A DNA stretch of 18,521 bases from Brachionus koreanus (taxonomy: Eukaryota > Rotifera > Eurotatoria > Ploima > Brachionidae): contig PJRA01000555.1 in the NCBI GenBank assembly GCA_016987375.1, positions 62,163 to 80,683 on the forward strand, in the 5' to 3' direction. This document shows, in pieces, positions 1 through 11,452 of this stretch (positions within the stretch are counted from its first letter, which is position 1; the number at the start of each line of letters is the position of its first letter). The position numbers were made by a program, and so were the translations under genes. The notes beneath the pieces were generated by a model. It was not told where the DNA came from and did no database searches. It worked only from the letters and a program-made list of their open reading frames with translations.

Positions 1-24
1 CAGACTTTGAATTTAGCATTAAAT

Positions 25-35
25 TTTATTTTATT
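25..35 (-). terminator. Candidate poly(A) signals of the DAG kinase gene
   Basis: On the minus strand two overlapping AATAAA hexamers lie about 95-105 nt after the stop codon at 130-132. They suit the 3' end of the kinase transcript, but in DNA this AT-rich the hexamer also occurs by chance. If the gene splices onward from the alternative donor near position 178, these signals would be intronic. Confidence 0.4.
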
Positions 36-129
36 TTGCAACTAAGTATGTTGCAGTTTGTTGCACTTATAGAACTAATTATAAGCCTTCAGAAAAAAAG
101 TTATTAGATTTTTTGGCATTTTTTTTGTT

Positions 130-3100
130 CTAATTGTTTAATTTGTACCAAATTTCACAAAACCAATATTTAAAGTACTTGTTTTTAATGCGCTGAAGCA
201 TGATTGCTTGATTCTTATGGAATATTTCAATAATCGATGGATTGAGCTTAGCTGGTTCACCATCAATTTGTACAGGTATGCATGCAGATGTAGTTAATTT
301 GATTTTTTTAGCCTGGCATAATCTTTCACCATTACCTCCAAGTTGTAACTTTGCCTTTGGATTTTTTATATAGATTTAAAACAAAAGAAAAATTTAGCTA
401 CCAAAGTTGATGTATAGCATCCTATTACTTCCAAGCAACCATCATTCATAGCTTGAGGTTTAAATTTACTGCTTTGAAAACTTCCCCATGGATTTGTTCC
501 ACTACTGTATTTTGGTATATTTAGAAAAATGATGCAATGATAACCCCGAGATTTGATTATATCTGTATAGTTTTTTCCGTCACACTAAATTTCAGATTGT
601 TTGAATTTAAATTTTTCATTTAATTTTTTTTTTACCTCTAATGAAATATAGTCCTTGAGATGGCGCCAAGTTTTTTTTATCATGTCTTTACTTCCTGACT
701 TTGAAAACAAATAAAATTAAACCTGAAGAGCTAAAAAAAAAAATTTTTTTTCGTCTTGAAAAAATTTCTCGATCTTAATCAAAAAATTTCTTCAAAATTA
801 AAAAAAAATTTATTTGACGCAAGTTAAATAAAAAATTATGGTGCATTTGATAAATACCTCCAAGTATGTAAAAAGATTGAACCATCGATTAGTAAATCGA
901 TTTGGATTTGCTTCTTAAAATTAAATCTAACATTAATCAGAAAATTTTAATTTAAGCGTTTTTACCTCGTTTCTCATGAAACTCTAGGCAAACATGTGCA
1001 TCAGCACCAAGACTAAAATAGTTGTTCATTGTATCGTTTCTTAAAGCACTTGCCTCCTGTCTAAAATCTGTTAAAACAGAATTGAAGTTTGGTTTTACGC
1101 TAATTTTCCATCTATCCAATTTAATAATTCTACTTTCTAATACTCGATTGAGTATTTTTGAAAGCGGCTCATCAGCATTTCCGCTTCCCCAATTCAAAGC
1201 TCTGGCAAGATCGTTTCCAGTGCCTAAAGGTAGCACTGCAACCGATGGGGATGAGACTAAAAATCTTATTTTGTCTATTTCAGACAAAATCCAGCCAACT
1301 GTTCCGTCACCACCTCCCACCAATATGCGCAGATTTGGCACGTTTCGATAAAGATTTAGACTTCAAATAAATTGTATTTCATCAATTTTGTGATAAAAAT
1401 TTTAACTTACGAAAATTTTGGGCCTGTTAAACTAAGATCAAAAACTTGTCTAGGATTGAGAAACCAGGAAAACCTTTTGAGTAATTTAGGTCCTAATTTA
1501 CCACCACTTTTAGGATTAATTAAAACTAGTATCGGGTTTTGCATTGTGTTGAATTGGTGATTAGACATTGGCCTTACAAAATAATTTCGCTCTAAATTTG
1601 CATATTCATTTTCACCAATACAAGATAAAACAGGCAAGCTTTTTTTTTCGAAAAAATTAGAATTATCATTTTCTTGATTGTATTTTGATGTGCTTAAAAA
1701 TGTGAACAGATTTGTTTCGAACAAATTTTTCTTATCCGATTTAAATATCCAACATGGTGGAACAATCAGGCTGGAAAATTCGCCATAGCTGCATTCTTCT
1801 TGAAGGAGATCCAAAGTTGCAAAGCATTTAGCATGAAAGGATATTTTGCACCAAGTACAAAAAATTATATTACGACTTGGTTGAATTCCAAATCTGCTAG
1901 TGTAATTCTACAACAATGTTAAATTCAATTAAAAAATGATCAACAATTAGTTGTGTAAATTTAACATTGAATTTTTGCTTTTTCGGATCATAAAAGGATT
2001 GTGATTTTTGAAAATATAAACTAGAATTGGTCAAAATTTACAAGTTAAGTCCAAGTCCGGACTTTAAATTTAGCAACAATCTGAAATTTCATTCTTTAAT
2101 TTCGAACAAAATTTCGGAGGGAGTTGAATAAAACATAAAAAAAGTGAATCTAAAAAAATAAAAACTTAAACAAAGAAAACTATTTTTAATTGTGTTAAGA
2201 TAGAATTGAAACATAAAATTTGTAGGTATTACAAACAAAAAATTCAGAAGTAAATCTAGTTCAAAAAAAAGAAAAGCTGGTCCCTGGTATGAGAAAGATT
2301 GACTTGAACCCTTTTTTTATCAAATTTTTTTATGTTTTATTCACTGGAATTATAAATTGATTTATGTTTTTATTCATAGATTTTGAAAATAAAATTTTCT
2401 TTATGTGACTTTCTCTTTTTGTTTGTTTTATTCAACTTTATCCCAAAATTTCCAAAACAAAAAGTAAAAAAAAATTCAAAAAAATTTGTCTGCAAAATAT
2501 GTACAAGTTAATTGTCATTTATTTTCAATATCATTATATTGAGCGAAATTTTCAGACTTCCCAAGTAGGTGAAACAACAGTTGTTTCACTTTGTTTTATT
2601 TGCAGAACAAATTTTTTTGAATTTTTTTTTACTTTTTGTTTTGGAAATTTTGTGTGAAATTTAACAATGCCAAACATAGCTTGACACTTACAAACAAATC
2701 TAATATAAACTAATTAAAATATAATTTAAAATTTAAGTTTCGAAATGCAAGCTAATATTTTTTAAAGAAAAATATTTAACTAGTTAAAAGCAAAGACAGA
2801 CAATTTTAGGCTTTGTGTATTGGAAAATTAAATATGAGTCGATTAATAATTAAAATATGTTACTTTTGAACAATGCTGACATTTGTTATCAAATTTTGTT
2901 TCTTCATATCTAGAATACAACCAATGATGACGATTCACGTTTGAGTTGAATAAAATTGCTTTTTGATCCTGTTGATCGAATTTCATAAAATTTTTTAATT
3001 ACTCATATTATTTATCAGAATATTTTTCTAATACCTCTTTTAAATTTTTACTGTGAATAGAAGCTTGGCAAAATGTAATTTTGCATTTTACATGATTCTT

Positions 3101-4650
3101 GATTATCAATTATTTTATTTTTAAACTTTTTTTAAAAAATAAAAATTTTAACTACTTGAACTGCTTCAGTACATGTTTCATGGACTATCATTTTACAAAT
3201 TAGGCATTTCTTAATGACTTTCTTTAGTTTTAAAAAGTTAAATTGCTTAAATTTTATTGCTAAATAAGGCATTATTATGAAATTTAGTGCATAAAAGCAA
3301 ACAAAAAGATTCATCTGAAGGAGCTATAGCTCGGTACAGTAATACAAATAATTAAGTAAAAAACTTTGTCTCTCTTTTACTCTTTTGTTAAGAACCAATT
3401 TTTGCCATCACTCTAAATCCTTTCTCTATTCATTATTATTTTATCAACTTAACTGCAAATTAAACCACTAGCATATTTTGACTCAGTATAAAAACCATCG
3501 TTTTTGTTATTCAATTTGGATACCAATAAAGCATTTTTAAAGCAAAGTTTTTTTTATTTATTGATGCCAACCAAGAAGTTAAATCAAAAATTGATTCTGT
3601 AAATGAAAAATAGTAAAATTCATTTAAAAAAAAATATCTTCCAAAAATATTTTCAAATTATTATTTTTTAATTTATATGAAAATTCTAAACGATTGTTTA
3701 CTGTTTCTTTTTTTTGAACTAAATTTCACAATGTTCTTTAGTGAAGCTATTTAATCCTTACCGTTTGTAAATTGCATTTAAAATTTTTTTTTAAATTGTG
3801 GAGATTCTTTTTAAAAATTTATAAATCGAATTCTTAAAATTAAGAAAAATATAATTTTACTAAGGCATCTTCATGGCTTAAGTAACATGATTCATTACCA
3901 GTATATTCAAAATCAGACCAAACATGCTGCCCTTGCTTTGTGTTTAAAGACCAAAAAGAATTGTCTTGATTCATTTTAAATGATTGTTGCCTTCTAATTA
4001 TTGATGCAACTGAATCTGTATAGCTATTTTGATTTGAATTAGAAAAATTTTGGTAATCATTGACATTATAAGTTTGATTTTTATTTCCAATTCTATAAAA
4101 AAAAATATTTTTTGCAACATTAATATCTTCGTTTGAATAAATAATTTTTATTTTATTTACCTTCCCATGGTTTTTCTAATCCATGTAATAGGAAACTTTT
4201 TTTGCATTTTTATGTTATTTTTATCAATATGATCTTTGATTTCTTTATTTTTTATTATTTCTTCTTCATCTTCGCTTTCAGAATTGTTGATAAAAAACAT
4301 ATTTGGCGTTTTAAAATTGTTACAAACATTTTGATTTTTATTTTCGATATTTTCTTGACTATATGAGTTCTCTTTAGAGAATGTTCAATATTTTAAAGAA
4401 AAAATTTTTTTCTCTTACCCTCATCATTACATTTATAGGCTTTTGTCAGATCAGAATTTTTTTCATTAACATATTCTTCATTAGGTAACATTAGTGTACT
4501 GTTTGATAAATATTCTATTTCATCATTTAATTTAGGTTTCAAAATGTTAGAATTCAAAGACTTTGATAAACGAATAGGAGATTTTTTGATAAAACCAACA
4601 TTGTTCACAAGATGACTAGTTTTTTTTTTTTCCATAATTGATACTTGCAT
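130..4650 (-). CDS. Diacylglycerol kinase, zeta/iota type (12 exons, 775 aa)
   Basis: Phosphorylates diacylglycerol to phosphatidic acid, ending DAG signalling. Exons read on the minus strand: 4419-4650, 4161-4371, 3861-4092, 3156-3221, 3035-3097, 2864-2968, 1411-1907, 966-1360, 858-913, 636-698, 402-584, 130-354. All GT-AG phases agree and the sum is 776 codons. An in-frame TAA precedes the ATG at 4650; a second ATG lies at 4635. Residues 1-200 are low-complexity and unrecognised. C1a (204-252) has H204, C217, C231, C234, H239, C242 and C252 but no Cys three after C217, as I recall for zeta/iota enzymes. C1b (282-342) starts HHW and has C298, C301, C320, C323, H328, C331 and C342. The catalytic domain starts at NPILVLINPKSGGK (427) and includes GGGDGTVGW (484-492) and PLGTGNDLARAL. 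The accessory domain runs from about 586 to 755 (FLNIPKYSSGTNPWG, DDG-type motif, VQIDGEP). The protein stops soon after it, without ankyrin repeats or PDZ ligand. Family assignment is firm, zeta/iota subtype likely, N-terminal exons slightly less certain. Confidence 0.92.
1908..2863 (-). other. Large DAG kinase intron splitting C1b
   Basis: This 956-bp intron separates residues K303 and N304, between the second and third zinc-ligand pairs of C1b. The donor is GTAACA at 2863 and the acceptor TTGTAG at 1908; both sides are phase 0. Apart from the foldback element at 2444-2652 it is A/T-rich filler with no convincing reading frame. Confidence 0.85.
2444..2652. repeat. Foldback (MITE-like) element inside the kinase intron
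   Basis: The arms at 2444-2499 and 2597-2652 are inverted copies of about 55 bp. They match almost perfectly, including a run of nine A against nine T and seven A against seven T, with about one indel. The outer ends read CAAAATTTCC and GGAAATTTTG. The spacer holds a separate near-perfect palindrome at 2569-2589, with GTGAAACAAC and GTTGTTTCAC around one central base. There is no coding capacity. A terminal-inverted-repeat MITE is the likeliest explanation. I could not identify an unambiguous target-site duplication, so the superfamily is open. Confidence 0.75.
3222..3860 (-). other. Large DAG kinase intron inside C1a
   Basis: This 639-bp intron lies between L225 and K226. The donor is GTAAAA at 3860 and the acceptor CTAAAG at 3222, phase 0. 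It contains A/T-rich sequence and a 12-bp perfect palindrome GAGCTATAGCTC at 3321-3332. Short open frames running through it continue out of the C1a exon at 3156-3221 and are not independent genes. Confidence 0.8.
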
Positions 4651-7018
4651 CCGATCCGATCGAAAATTTGTTTATTCTATGCAAATATAAAAAAAAAACA
4701 AAATATTCCTATAATCAATAATAAGTTTAAGTTTTAAATTAAAATTGAAAATAATTTTCAACAATAAAGTCGAATATTTGACTTTTTAGAAACTCCAATT
4801 GAACAAAAATTTGTAAAAAAAAATTAATGATAATTTTTGCAATTTCAATTGACTGATTTTTAATTTTAATTAAATTATATTTAAAATAAAAAACTTTCAT
4901 CAAAAAAAATTTTTTTTTAATTTTACTAATTTATTTTAAAATTATGAAAAGTATAAAATCATGAGAATAAATCAACAGTTTTGTAGGTCTTATCTAAGTA
5001 ATATATAGTTTAATTGAAATTACACCTGAATATAATAAATTTTATAATATACTTGATATTTGATTTTTATTTTTAGCAAGAAATTGCTTTTTAAATGTGT
5101 TTTCTTTATTCATTAGCCATGAAATATAAATTCTTTAAACAATCTCATACAATGATGAATAAATAATTTTTTAGTTGGAATTTGTTGAAACAAATAATAA
5201 TTATATCGAATGATCAATGATTTTTATTAGCGTAAATTTTTTTAAAACATTCTAAGAATTTAACGATAATCTTTTAATATTATATCTTCTAAAGTGATTA
5301 CCATTTAAAACATGTCATGACAATTTTTAGTCTTATTTTAGTAAGAAACCTAAATTTGGCTTATTTTTACCATCTAATGTTCAAGCTTCTTACCAAAAAT
5401 TTAACTTAGTTCAATCTAGTTTTAAAGTTATCTTGTCAATATCAATCGTATCAATAGATGCTTGACTTTCAACTTTGTTTTTACTTGAGAATGGAATTCT
5501 AATATTAATCACAATAGGGTTGTGATTAACAAATATTTTAAAAATAAAATATATTATGGCAACACTCAGGTAAATTCAAAAACTTTGTATAGAAAACAGA
5601 AAACAAACTTTAGGGTTTAAGTTATAGCATTTAGGTTTAGGTTAAATTAAAGTTACAATTTTACTTTTGCTTAAAAAAATCATATATTTGATCTTTATTT
5701 TTTAAATTTAGCTTTAAATTACATTTATATAATAAACATTTATATTGGAACTCGTATTATTTAAAATTTTTAATTCTAAAGTTAATGTCAATTTTTGATG
5801 CTAGGCTTATAATTTTTAGCAATTTAAAAATAAAATTTATTGTACTGTAAAAATTCTATTTTTAGATGAATTTGCATTTATAAAAATAAATAAATTTTGA
5901 GTGTTTACTTTAAAAATATTTTTCTGTAATAGAATTTATCATCAAAAAATAGTTAGTTACTAGTACTAGTACTTGCATAGGTAGGAGGTAAGCGTGACAT
6001 AAACTAAGTAAATAAAGAAATCTTTACAATTTAGCAACGTGTGTTTCCTAGGTTAAATCAAATGAAGTTGACGAGATGTCGTCAATTGTGAGCCCTAACA
6101 CCTAAATTTTCAAAACAATTGATAGTTAGACATATCATTTTGAAGTGCATTAAATTCTGTTTATTTTATTTGAAATATGATATAACTTAAAGCTTTAGAT
6201 TTTTTCTGATAGATTATGTGTATCAGATGATAAATTTTGTAAATCTAAATAAATTTAAAAAAAAATTAATTGAACCATAATGCTAGATTTAGTATTGTGA
6301 AATTCTAGTACAAACAAAACAAAAATTCTTGTTACTTTGATAAACTTAAATTTACTAAAATAATCTATTTTTGAAACGATACTCTGAAAAAATGCAGTAT
6401 ACTTTGTTGCATCTTTTTACTTTAAATTTCATTCTTATCCAAAAAAAGAACAAAAAATAAATAATTAATAAGAATTTAATTGATCATTGATTTTATTTCC
6501 ATAAAAAAACTAAAAATAGTAAATTTTGCAGTATCATTTTTAAAATGTAATATTTTAGTTTATTTTTAAATGCTTGCTATCAATTTTACAATAGCAGGTT
6601 GAAGCGGTCATATCTTTATTCTAAAAATTTTAGCTGAGAAAATTAGTTATATCAAAATATTTAACACTAGAACGCCCGAGGGTTTTTTTAGACCCCTTTT
6701 TGAAAAATTGAAGCTTGATTTTTGCCACATATAAATAAAATTTTAAAAAACGGTTTTTATTATCTAAAAATCTTGATTGTAATTTTTTAGAAAATGAATA
6801 AATTTTCAAAGAAAATGTTTAATTTATCTTGATAGCTTTATTTGAAATTTTAATGAGAAATCAGCCGGGCTTTCTAGTGTTAAACAAATATATTAGTTAT
6901 GTTTCTTTTTTTAAAATCTAATACAAAGATTTGAATTAAATTTTAATTGTCTTTAAGTTGCATTGCTTAGTTTCTAACTTTGAATTAAAATTTTTTTCTA
7001 ATTCAACAAATTTAAATT
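4651..7018. other. Spacer between divergent DAG kinase and DNA2 genes
   Basis: About 2.4 kb with no supported gene. Both flanking genes are transcribed outward, so their promoters must lie here, but no convincing core-promoter motif stands out against the A/T background. It holds the piggyBac-type MITE at 6661-6883. A less AT-rich patch at about 5950-6100 includes a stem TTGACGA/TCGTCAA at 6068-6085. Confidence 0.75.
6661..6883. mobile_element. piggyBac-type MITE (non-autonomous)
   Basis: A short element bounded by TTAA on both sides (6661-6664 and 6880-6883), which is the target-site signature of the piggyBac superfamily. Immediately inside are terminal inverted repeats: CACTAGAACGCCCGAG on the left and, read inward from the right, CACTAGAAAGCCCGGC, differing at about three of 16 positions. 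The 215-bp interior has no open frame, so it would need a transposase in trans. It ends about 135 bp before the DNA2 start codon and so probably lies in the DNA2 promoter or 5' leader. The superfamily rests on TTAA plus the repeats, not on a database match. Confidence 0.8.
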
Positions 7019-10000
7019 ATGGAATTCAGATCTTCAAATTTAAAAAAAAATTTAAAAGAATCATGCGATTCAATTTTAAAAAATTTTGACTCACCTCCAA
7101 AAAAAAGACCTCGTCCAAATTCACCGGATGTTTCCAATGCACAAAAATTGTCGGAAAAAAATTCCGAATGCTCTTCTTCTATTAACTTGTTCAAGGTTGT
7201 TTCCTATACTAAAGAACAAATTGATGAATCTGTGATTTTAAAAGTAATCAGCTTAAACAATGATGAAAATAGAGAAGAAGTTATTTGTAGATTAAAAGAT
7301 TCATGGTAATTAGTTTTTTTTGATAAAAAAAAATTAAATTATTAAATTTGTCATTTAGGTCTAATACAAACATTGAAGAAGGTTCATTTGTTCACATTCT
7401 GACAGATGTTGAAGGAGATGGAAGTTTTATTTTAAACGACACAAAAGGATTTTTGATTGTTAATCCGCATAAAATTCTTTCTGGCACAAATATCCTTGCT
7501 GGCCTTCATTGTTTGAGAAAGTAAATAAAAATAACTACACTAAATACTAATCTGATTTTTTAGAGCTGTTCTAAATTGGAAGTTTAAAGAGAATGGCAGT
7601 AGTTCTTCATACATGGTATTGGGTACTTTGTTGCACAATCTCTTTCAAACAGCTTTGTCAACTCGAATTTGTTCAAAAACTGATCTAAATAAGCTTCTTT
7701 TCGATCTGTTAAAACAAAAAAAAGTGATAACTCAACTCTATGAATGTGATTTGGATGAGGAGACTGTTTTAAAAGAAACCACTATCTATTTATCAAGCAT
7801 TGAAAAATGGCTTCAAGAAAATGTTGTTAATAAAAACAAAAATTTGATGAAAAATTTTAACATCACCGATATTAATGATATAGAAGAATCAATTTGGTCG
7901 ACAAAGTATGGAATAAAAGGAAATTTAGATTTGACAGTCCGAGCTCAACTGAAAATATCTGCATTTAAGCCTCTTTTGTCTTTAGCCAAAAAAGAGAATG
8001 TGAATCAATTGCAAAGTTTTGTCATACCAATTGAATTAAAATCTGGCCGTTCTACCTTTAGTGTTGAACACGAAGGCCAAGTAATGCTCTATTCTTTACT
8101 AAATTATGAAAAAAGAAAGCAATCTGATTTTGGTCTGCTGCTATATCTTAAAGATATGAGCATGAAATTTATTAAAGTTAACCATAACAGTTTAAGAGGC
8201 TTGATTCAATTGAGAAATGATTTGGTTTTCTACATATCAGCGAATAAATTACCAGAATTCAAGAATGAACATAGGGTATGTTCAAAGTGTCCTTTACTAA
8301 CAACCTGCTCTTTGTTAACTGAAGACAAAATTACTCAAGAGGACAATATTCTTTATTCAAATTCGATCAAACACCTAACTGAAATTCACAAAAGTTTCTT
8401 TTTCAAATGGTATAAAATGCTTGAGTTAGAGTTTGAAGATTACAAACAGTTCGATTCAGGAGAAGATTTGTGGTGGAAATCTCGAACTGAACTTGAATAT
8501 AGTGGTTTCTCTGTTTTTGATTTAAAGTTTGAATCTAAATCTAGTCTATCAAACACTGAAATGAAGGATGAAGGATTTGATTTGTACTTATTTTCTAGAG
8601 AAAATCTGTATGAAATTTTTATTTTAATATAGACATTATAATAAGAGTTCTCAAAGACTAAAAAATTCTTATTTAGAAATTTGAATCAAAGTTTGTTCAT
8701 AAAAGAAAATGACATGATTTTGCTTTCTTCAATGACAGAAAATCGAATTGGTATTGCACAAGGTTTCATTAAATCAATTAGCAATCAAAAGACAAAAATT
8801 TTTATTTTGTTTGATAAACAATTGAAAAAAATCTCACCTGATCACACTTATCGAATAGATAAAATCAATTTTAGATCTGCAATAAATTTAAACTATTCAA
8901 ATTTGGCCAGATTGATGAGTCCAAATGAAAGGTCATCAGAACTCCGCTCTTACATAATTGACAAAAAAATACCTGAATTTGACAAATCATTGCCAAAACA
9001 ATATGTTCTGAGTAATAAAGCAATTTTCAAGACTCTAAATCAAAGTCAACAAGCCTCAATAATTAAGGTATCTTAAAAAACAAAAATGAAAAAATTTTGA
9101 TACAATTTATGTGATCAAGGCTCTAATGGCTCATGATTATTTGTTAATCAAAGGCTATCCGGGTACTGGTAAGACAACAACAATTGCTGCACTGATTGCA
9201 ATTCTAAATAACCTAGGAAAAAAAACACTGTTTGCTAGCTTCACCAATTCAGCAGTTGATAATCTTCTATTAAAAGTTAAAGAAAAAGTAAAATCATGCT
9301 GGGTAGTTAGTTAAAATATTTTTAAAAATAAAATTTTCTAAGTATTCCATTGATTTTGTTAGAATTGGAAATTATGATAGAATTCATCCTGAAATACAAA
9401 AGTATGAATTCAGTTCTTGCACGAACAGCATTAAATCTACAAAAGAACTGGACAATTTTCTCAAAGAAAAAGTATTTATTAATGGTTTATATTTTTATTG
9501 CTATCTAAGTTTGATATCAATTTTTTTAATTGATATTGACGTTTTATCTACATTGAATGAGTAGATAAAAACATGATAAAGTCTTAAAAAAAAGATGTTG
9601 ATTCAACCATGATCTCTGATTTGAACAGATAGTTCGAATCTGTCACTAGTATTTGGACAGTAACCTTTAATGACTCTGATTTCAGAAATGTTAGAAAAAA
9701 ATATCTGTAAACATTTAATAGCTTTAGCATGCCGTGATAAGAGCTTAGAATGGATTCTAGTGAATGCTTATGCTCATAAAAAAGAGGAAGACCCCTGGTT
9801 TTTCCTAGAATAAAGCATCTGCTTAAAACAATCTTGAAAAAAATATCTTCTGAATAAATAAAAAATAATTTTTCAATTTAATTTTTTTATCTTTAAATTT
9901 TAATATTTTAATAAAATTATTTGATACCAACATTTGACAATATGTGATAACAATTGTTTGTTACCTTTACAATCAAATTAGATATCAATAAAATTATTAA

Positions 10001-11129
10001 GTCCTTATTAAATTAGAATAAAAATTATTTTAAGAAACTCATTGCTTCTACTTGTTCAAGCATCAACAATTCAATATTTAATAAATTAGAGTTTGACTAT
10101 TGTATAATTGATGAGGCTAGTCAAGTCTTGTTTACCACTTGCCTAGGTCCTCTTTTTACAAGCAAAAAATTTATTCTCGTTGGTGATTTAGAACAACTGC
10201 CACCAATAATTAAAAACCGGGAGGCAAGGTAAATTGCTTTGAAAAAATTTCTTAGTCAAAACTCTAAAACTAGAGAATAATTTCAAAGATCAATGGGCAT
10301 GAATATAAGTCTATTCGAATGGCTGGACTCAAGTGAAGGATCAGTAGAATTAGTTCACCAATATAGAATGAATCAAGATATAATGGATTTGGCAAACAAT
10401 ATAACATACAAAGGAAAACTTCAATGCTTATCCAGTCTGACAGCAAATAGTTTCTTAGAAATCAGTCCAGAATTTTTATCATCAATCAAACAAGACAACT
10501 TGAGGAATATTTTTACCAAATCAGTCGTATTTATTGATACTAGCAAATTGATGAGACCAACCAAATTATCAAGCTGTTTGGATCAGCATGATAAAAAGCT
10601 CATCAATAAAACTGAAAGTGAAATAGTGAAAAGTTTAGTAGAAATTTACTTTAAAGTAAATATTTGGAATTTTTTGATTTTTAGAAATAAAAAAATTTAT
10701 TTAGTTTGGAGAAATTAGTTCTGAAGATGATATAGGCGTAATCGCTCCATACAACAATCAAGTTAAAGAATTACAACAACAACTTATTAAATATAAAAAT
10801 ATTGAAGTGAACACTGTTGATCAATTTCAAGGACGAGATAAAAAAATGATTGTAATGAGCTTCACAAATTCGATTGACAAGTCTGAAGATATCAAGGTGC
10901 CTTGATATCCAAATTTTTGAATTAAAACTTAATTTTTGTTAAGGAATCAGAAATATTGAATGACAAACGACGGTTGACTGTGAGCATTACGAGAGCTAAA
11001 CAAAAGCTTATTTTAATTGGATGCACAGAAAGTCTCAAGCTATATAAGCCCGTCGAGGTGCTGATTGAATATTTAAATTTAAATAAATTGATTATTGTAC
11101 CAGAGGACATCAATGAATTTCATTTCTAA
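7019..11129 (+). CDS. DNA2: DNA2-type nuclease-helicase (10 exons, 1044 aa)
   Basis: ATP-dependent helicase and single-strand endonuclease acting in Okazaki-fragment flap processing, double-strand-break end resection and fork protection. Exons: 7019-7305, 7359-7520, 7564-8607, 8677-9067, 9120-9302, 9343-9471, 10035-10228, 10289-10655, 10705-10896, 10944-11129; 1045 codons including TAA, all phases consistent. A TAA lies in frame just before the ATG. A basic PPKKRPRP stretch (26-33) could be a nuclear signal. The first Fe-S cysteine is C147 (HCLRKAVL). The RecB-like nuclease core has H174, D272, ELK (307-309) and Q322 with Y326. The other Fe-S cysteines are C389, C392 and C398. The SF1B helicase shows motif [11 protein letters not shown] (640-649), II DEAS (758-761), [12 protein letters not shown] (781-789), IV QYRMN (821-825), [12 protein letters not shown] (955-965) and VI SITRAK (997-1002). 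The length is close to human DNA2 (about 1060 aa). No catalytic residue appears lost. Confidence 0.96.
9472..10034 (+). other. Large DNA2 intron with hairpins and a coding-like patch
   Basis: This 563-bp intron lies between helicase motifs Ia and II, phase 0 (donor GTATTT at 9472, acceptor TTTTAAG ending at 10034). Other introns of the gene are 40-69 bp. Near its start are two adjacent hairpins: ATATCAATT/AATTGATAT around 9513-9537 and GTTTTATCTAC/GTAGATAAAAAC around 9541-9572. At 9590-9815 the base composition is less AT-rich and contains a 41-codon ATG-to-TAA frame (9688-9813). DNA2 aligns across the junction without an insertion, so this patch is not expected to be DNA2 coding sequence. 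Confidence 0.7.
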
Positions 11130-11158
11130 TTTGTAAATTACCACTAATCATAAATCAT

Positions 11159-11164
11159 AATAAA
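11159..11164 (+). terminator. Poly(A) signal of DNA2
   Basis: A canonical AATAAA begins about 30 nt after the DNA2 stop codon at 11127-11129, the first such hexamer downstream. The placement gives a very short 3' untranslated region. Confidence 0.6.
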
Positions 11165-11452
11165 CCTACAATTATTTTCTCTTTTTTTGAAAAATAAAAT
11201 TAAATAAATTTTTTTTAACAAGATATTAATTTCAAAGTGGTTTTTTATTTGCCAAAAAATACAAACTTTAGACAAGAAGCTTGTTTCTTTTATAAAATAT
11301 ATCTGTTTGTTTAAAAAAACAATATTTGATATTCAAATGTTTTATTTAATAATAATTTTTGATTTGAGAATTAAATCTAATTGAAAATAAGTCTTTTGGG
11401 CTTTAAAATTGATAAAGATTTAAATTTTTCTAAGTAAGCTTGTACCATCTAT

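Noticed and set aside
1022..1351. Plus-strand open frame over the DAG kinase catalytic exon
   Set aside because: It is antisense to an exon encoding the conserved GGGDGTVGW core and has no recognisable protein features.
5608..5645. Telomere-like TTTAGGG/TTTAGG units
   Set aside because: Only a few scattered imperfect units are present, with no tandem array; chance is sufficient in this composition.
6068..6098. Hairpin TTGACGA/TCGTCAA followed by CTAA, resembling a Helitron 3' end
   Set aside because: The base after CTAA is C rather than the usual T, and no matching 5' TC terminus could be assigned. It is too weak without other copies.
10922..11113. Minus-strand open frame at the end of DNA2
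   Set aside because: It overlaps the exon carrying helicase motif VI on the opposite strand and has no support of its own.
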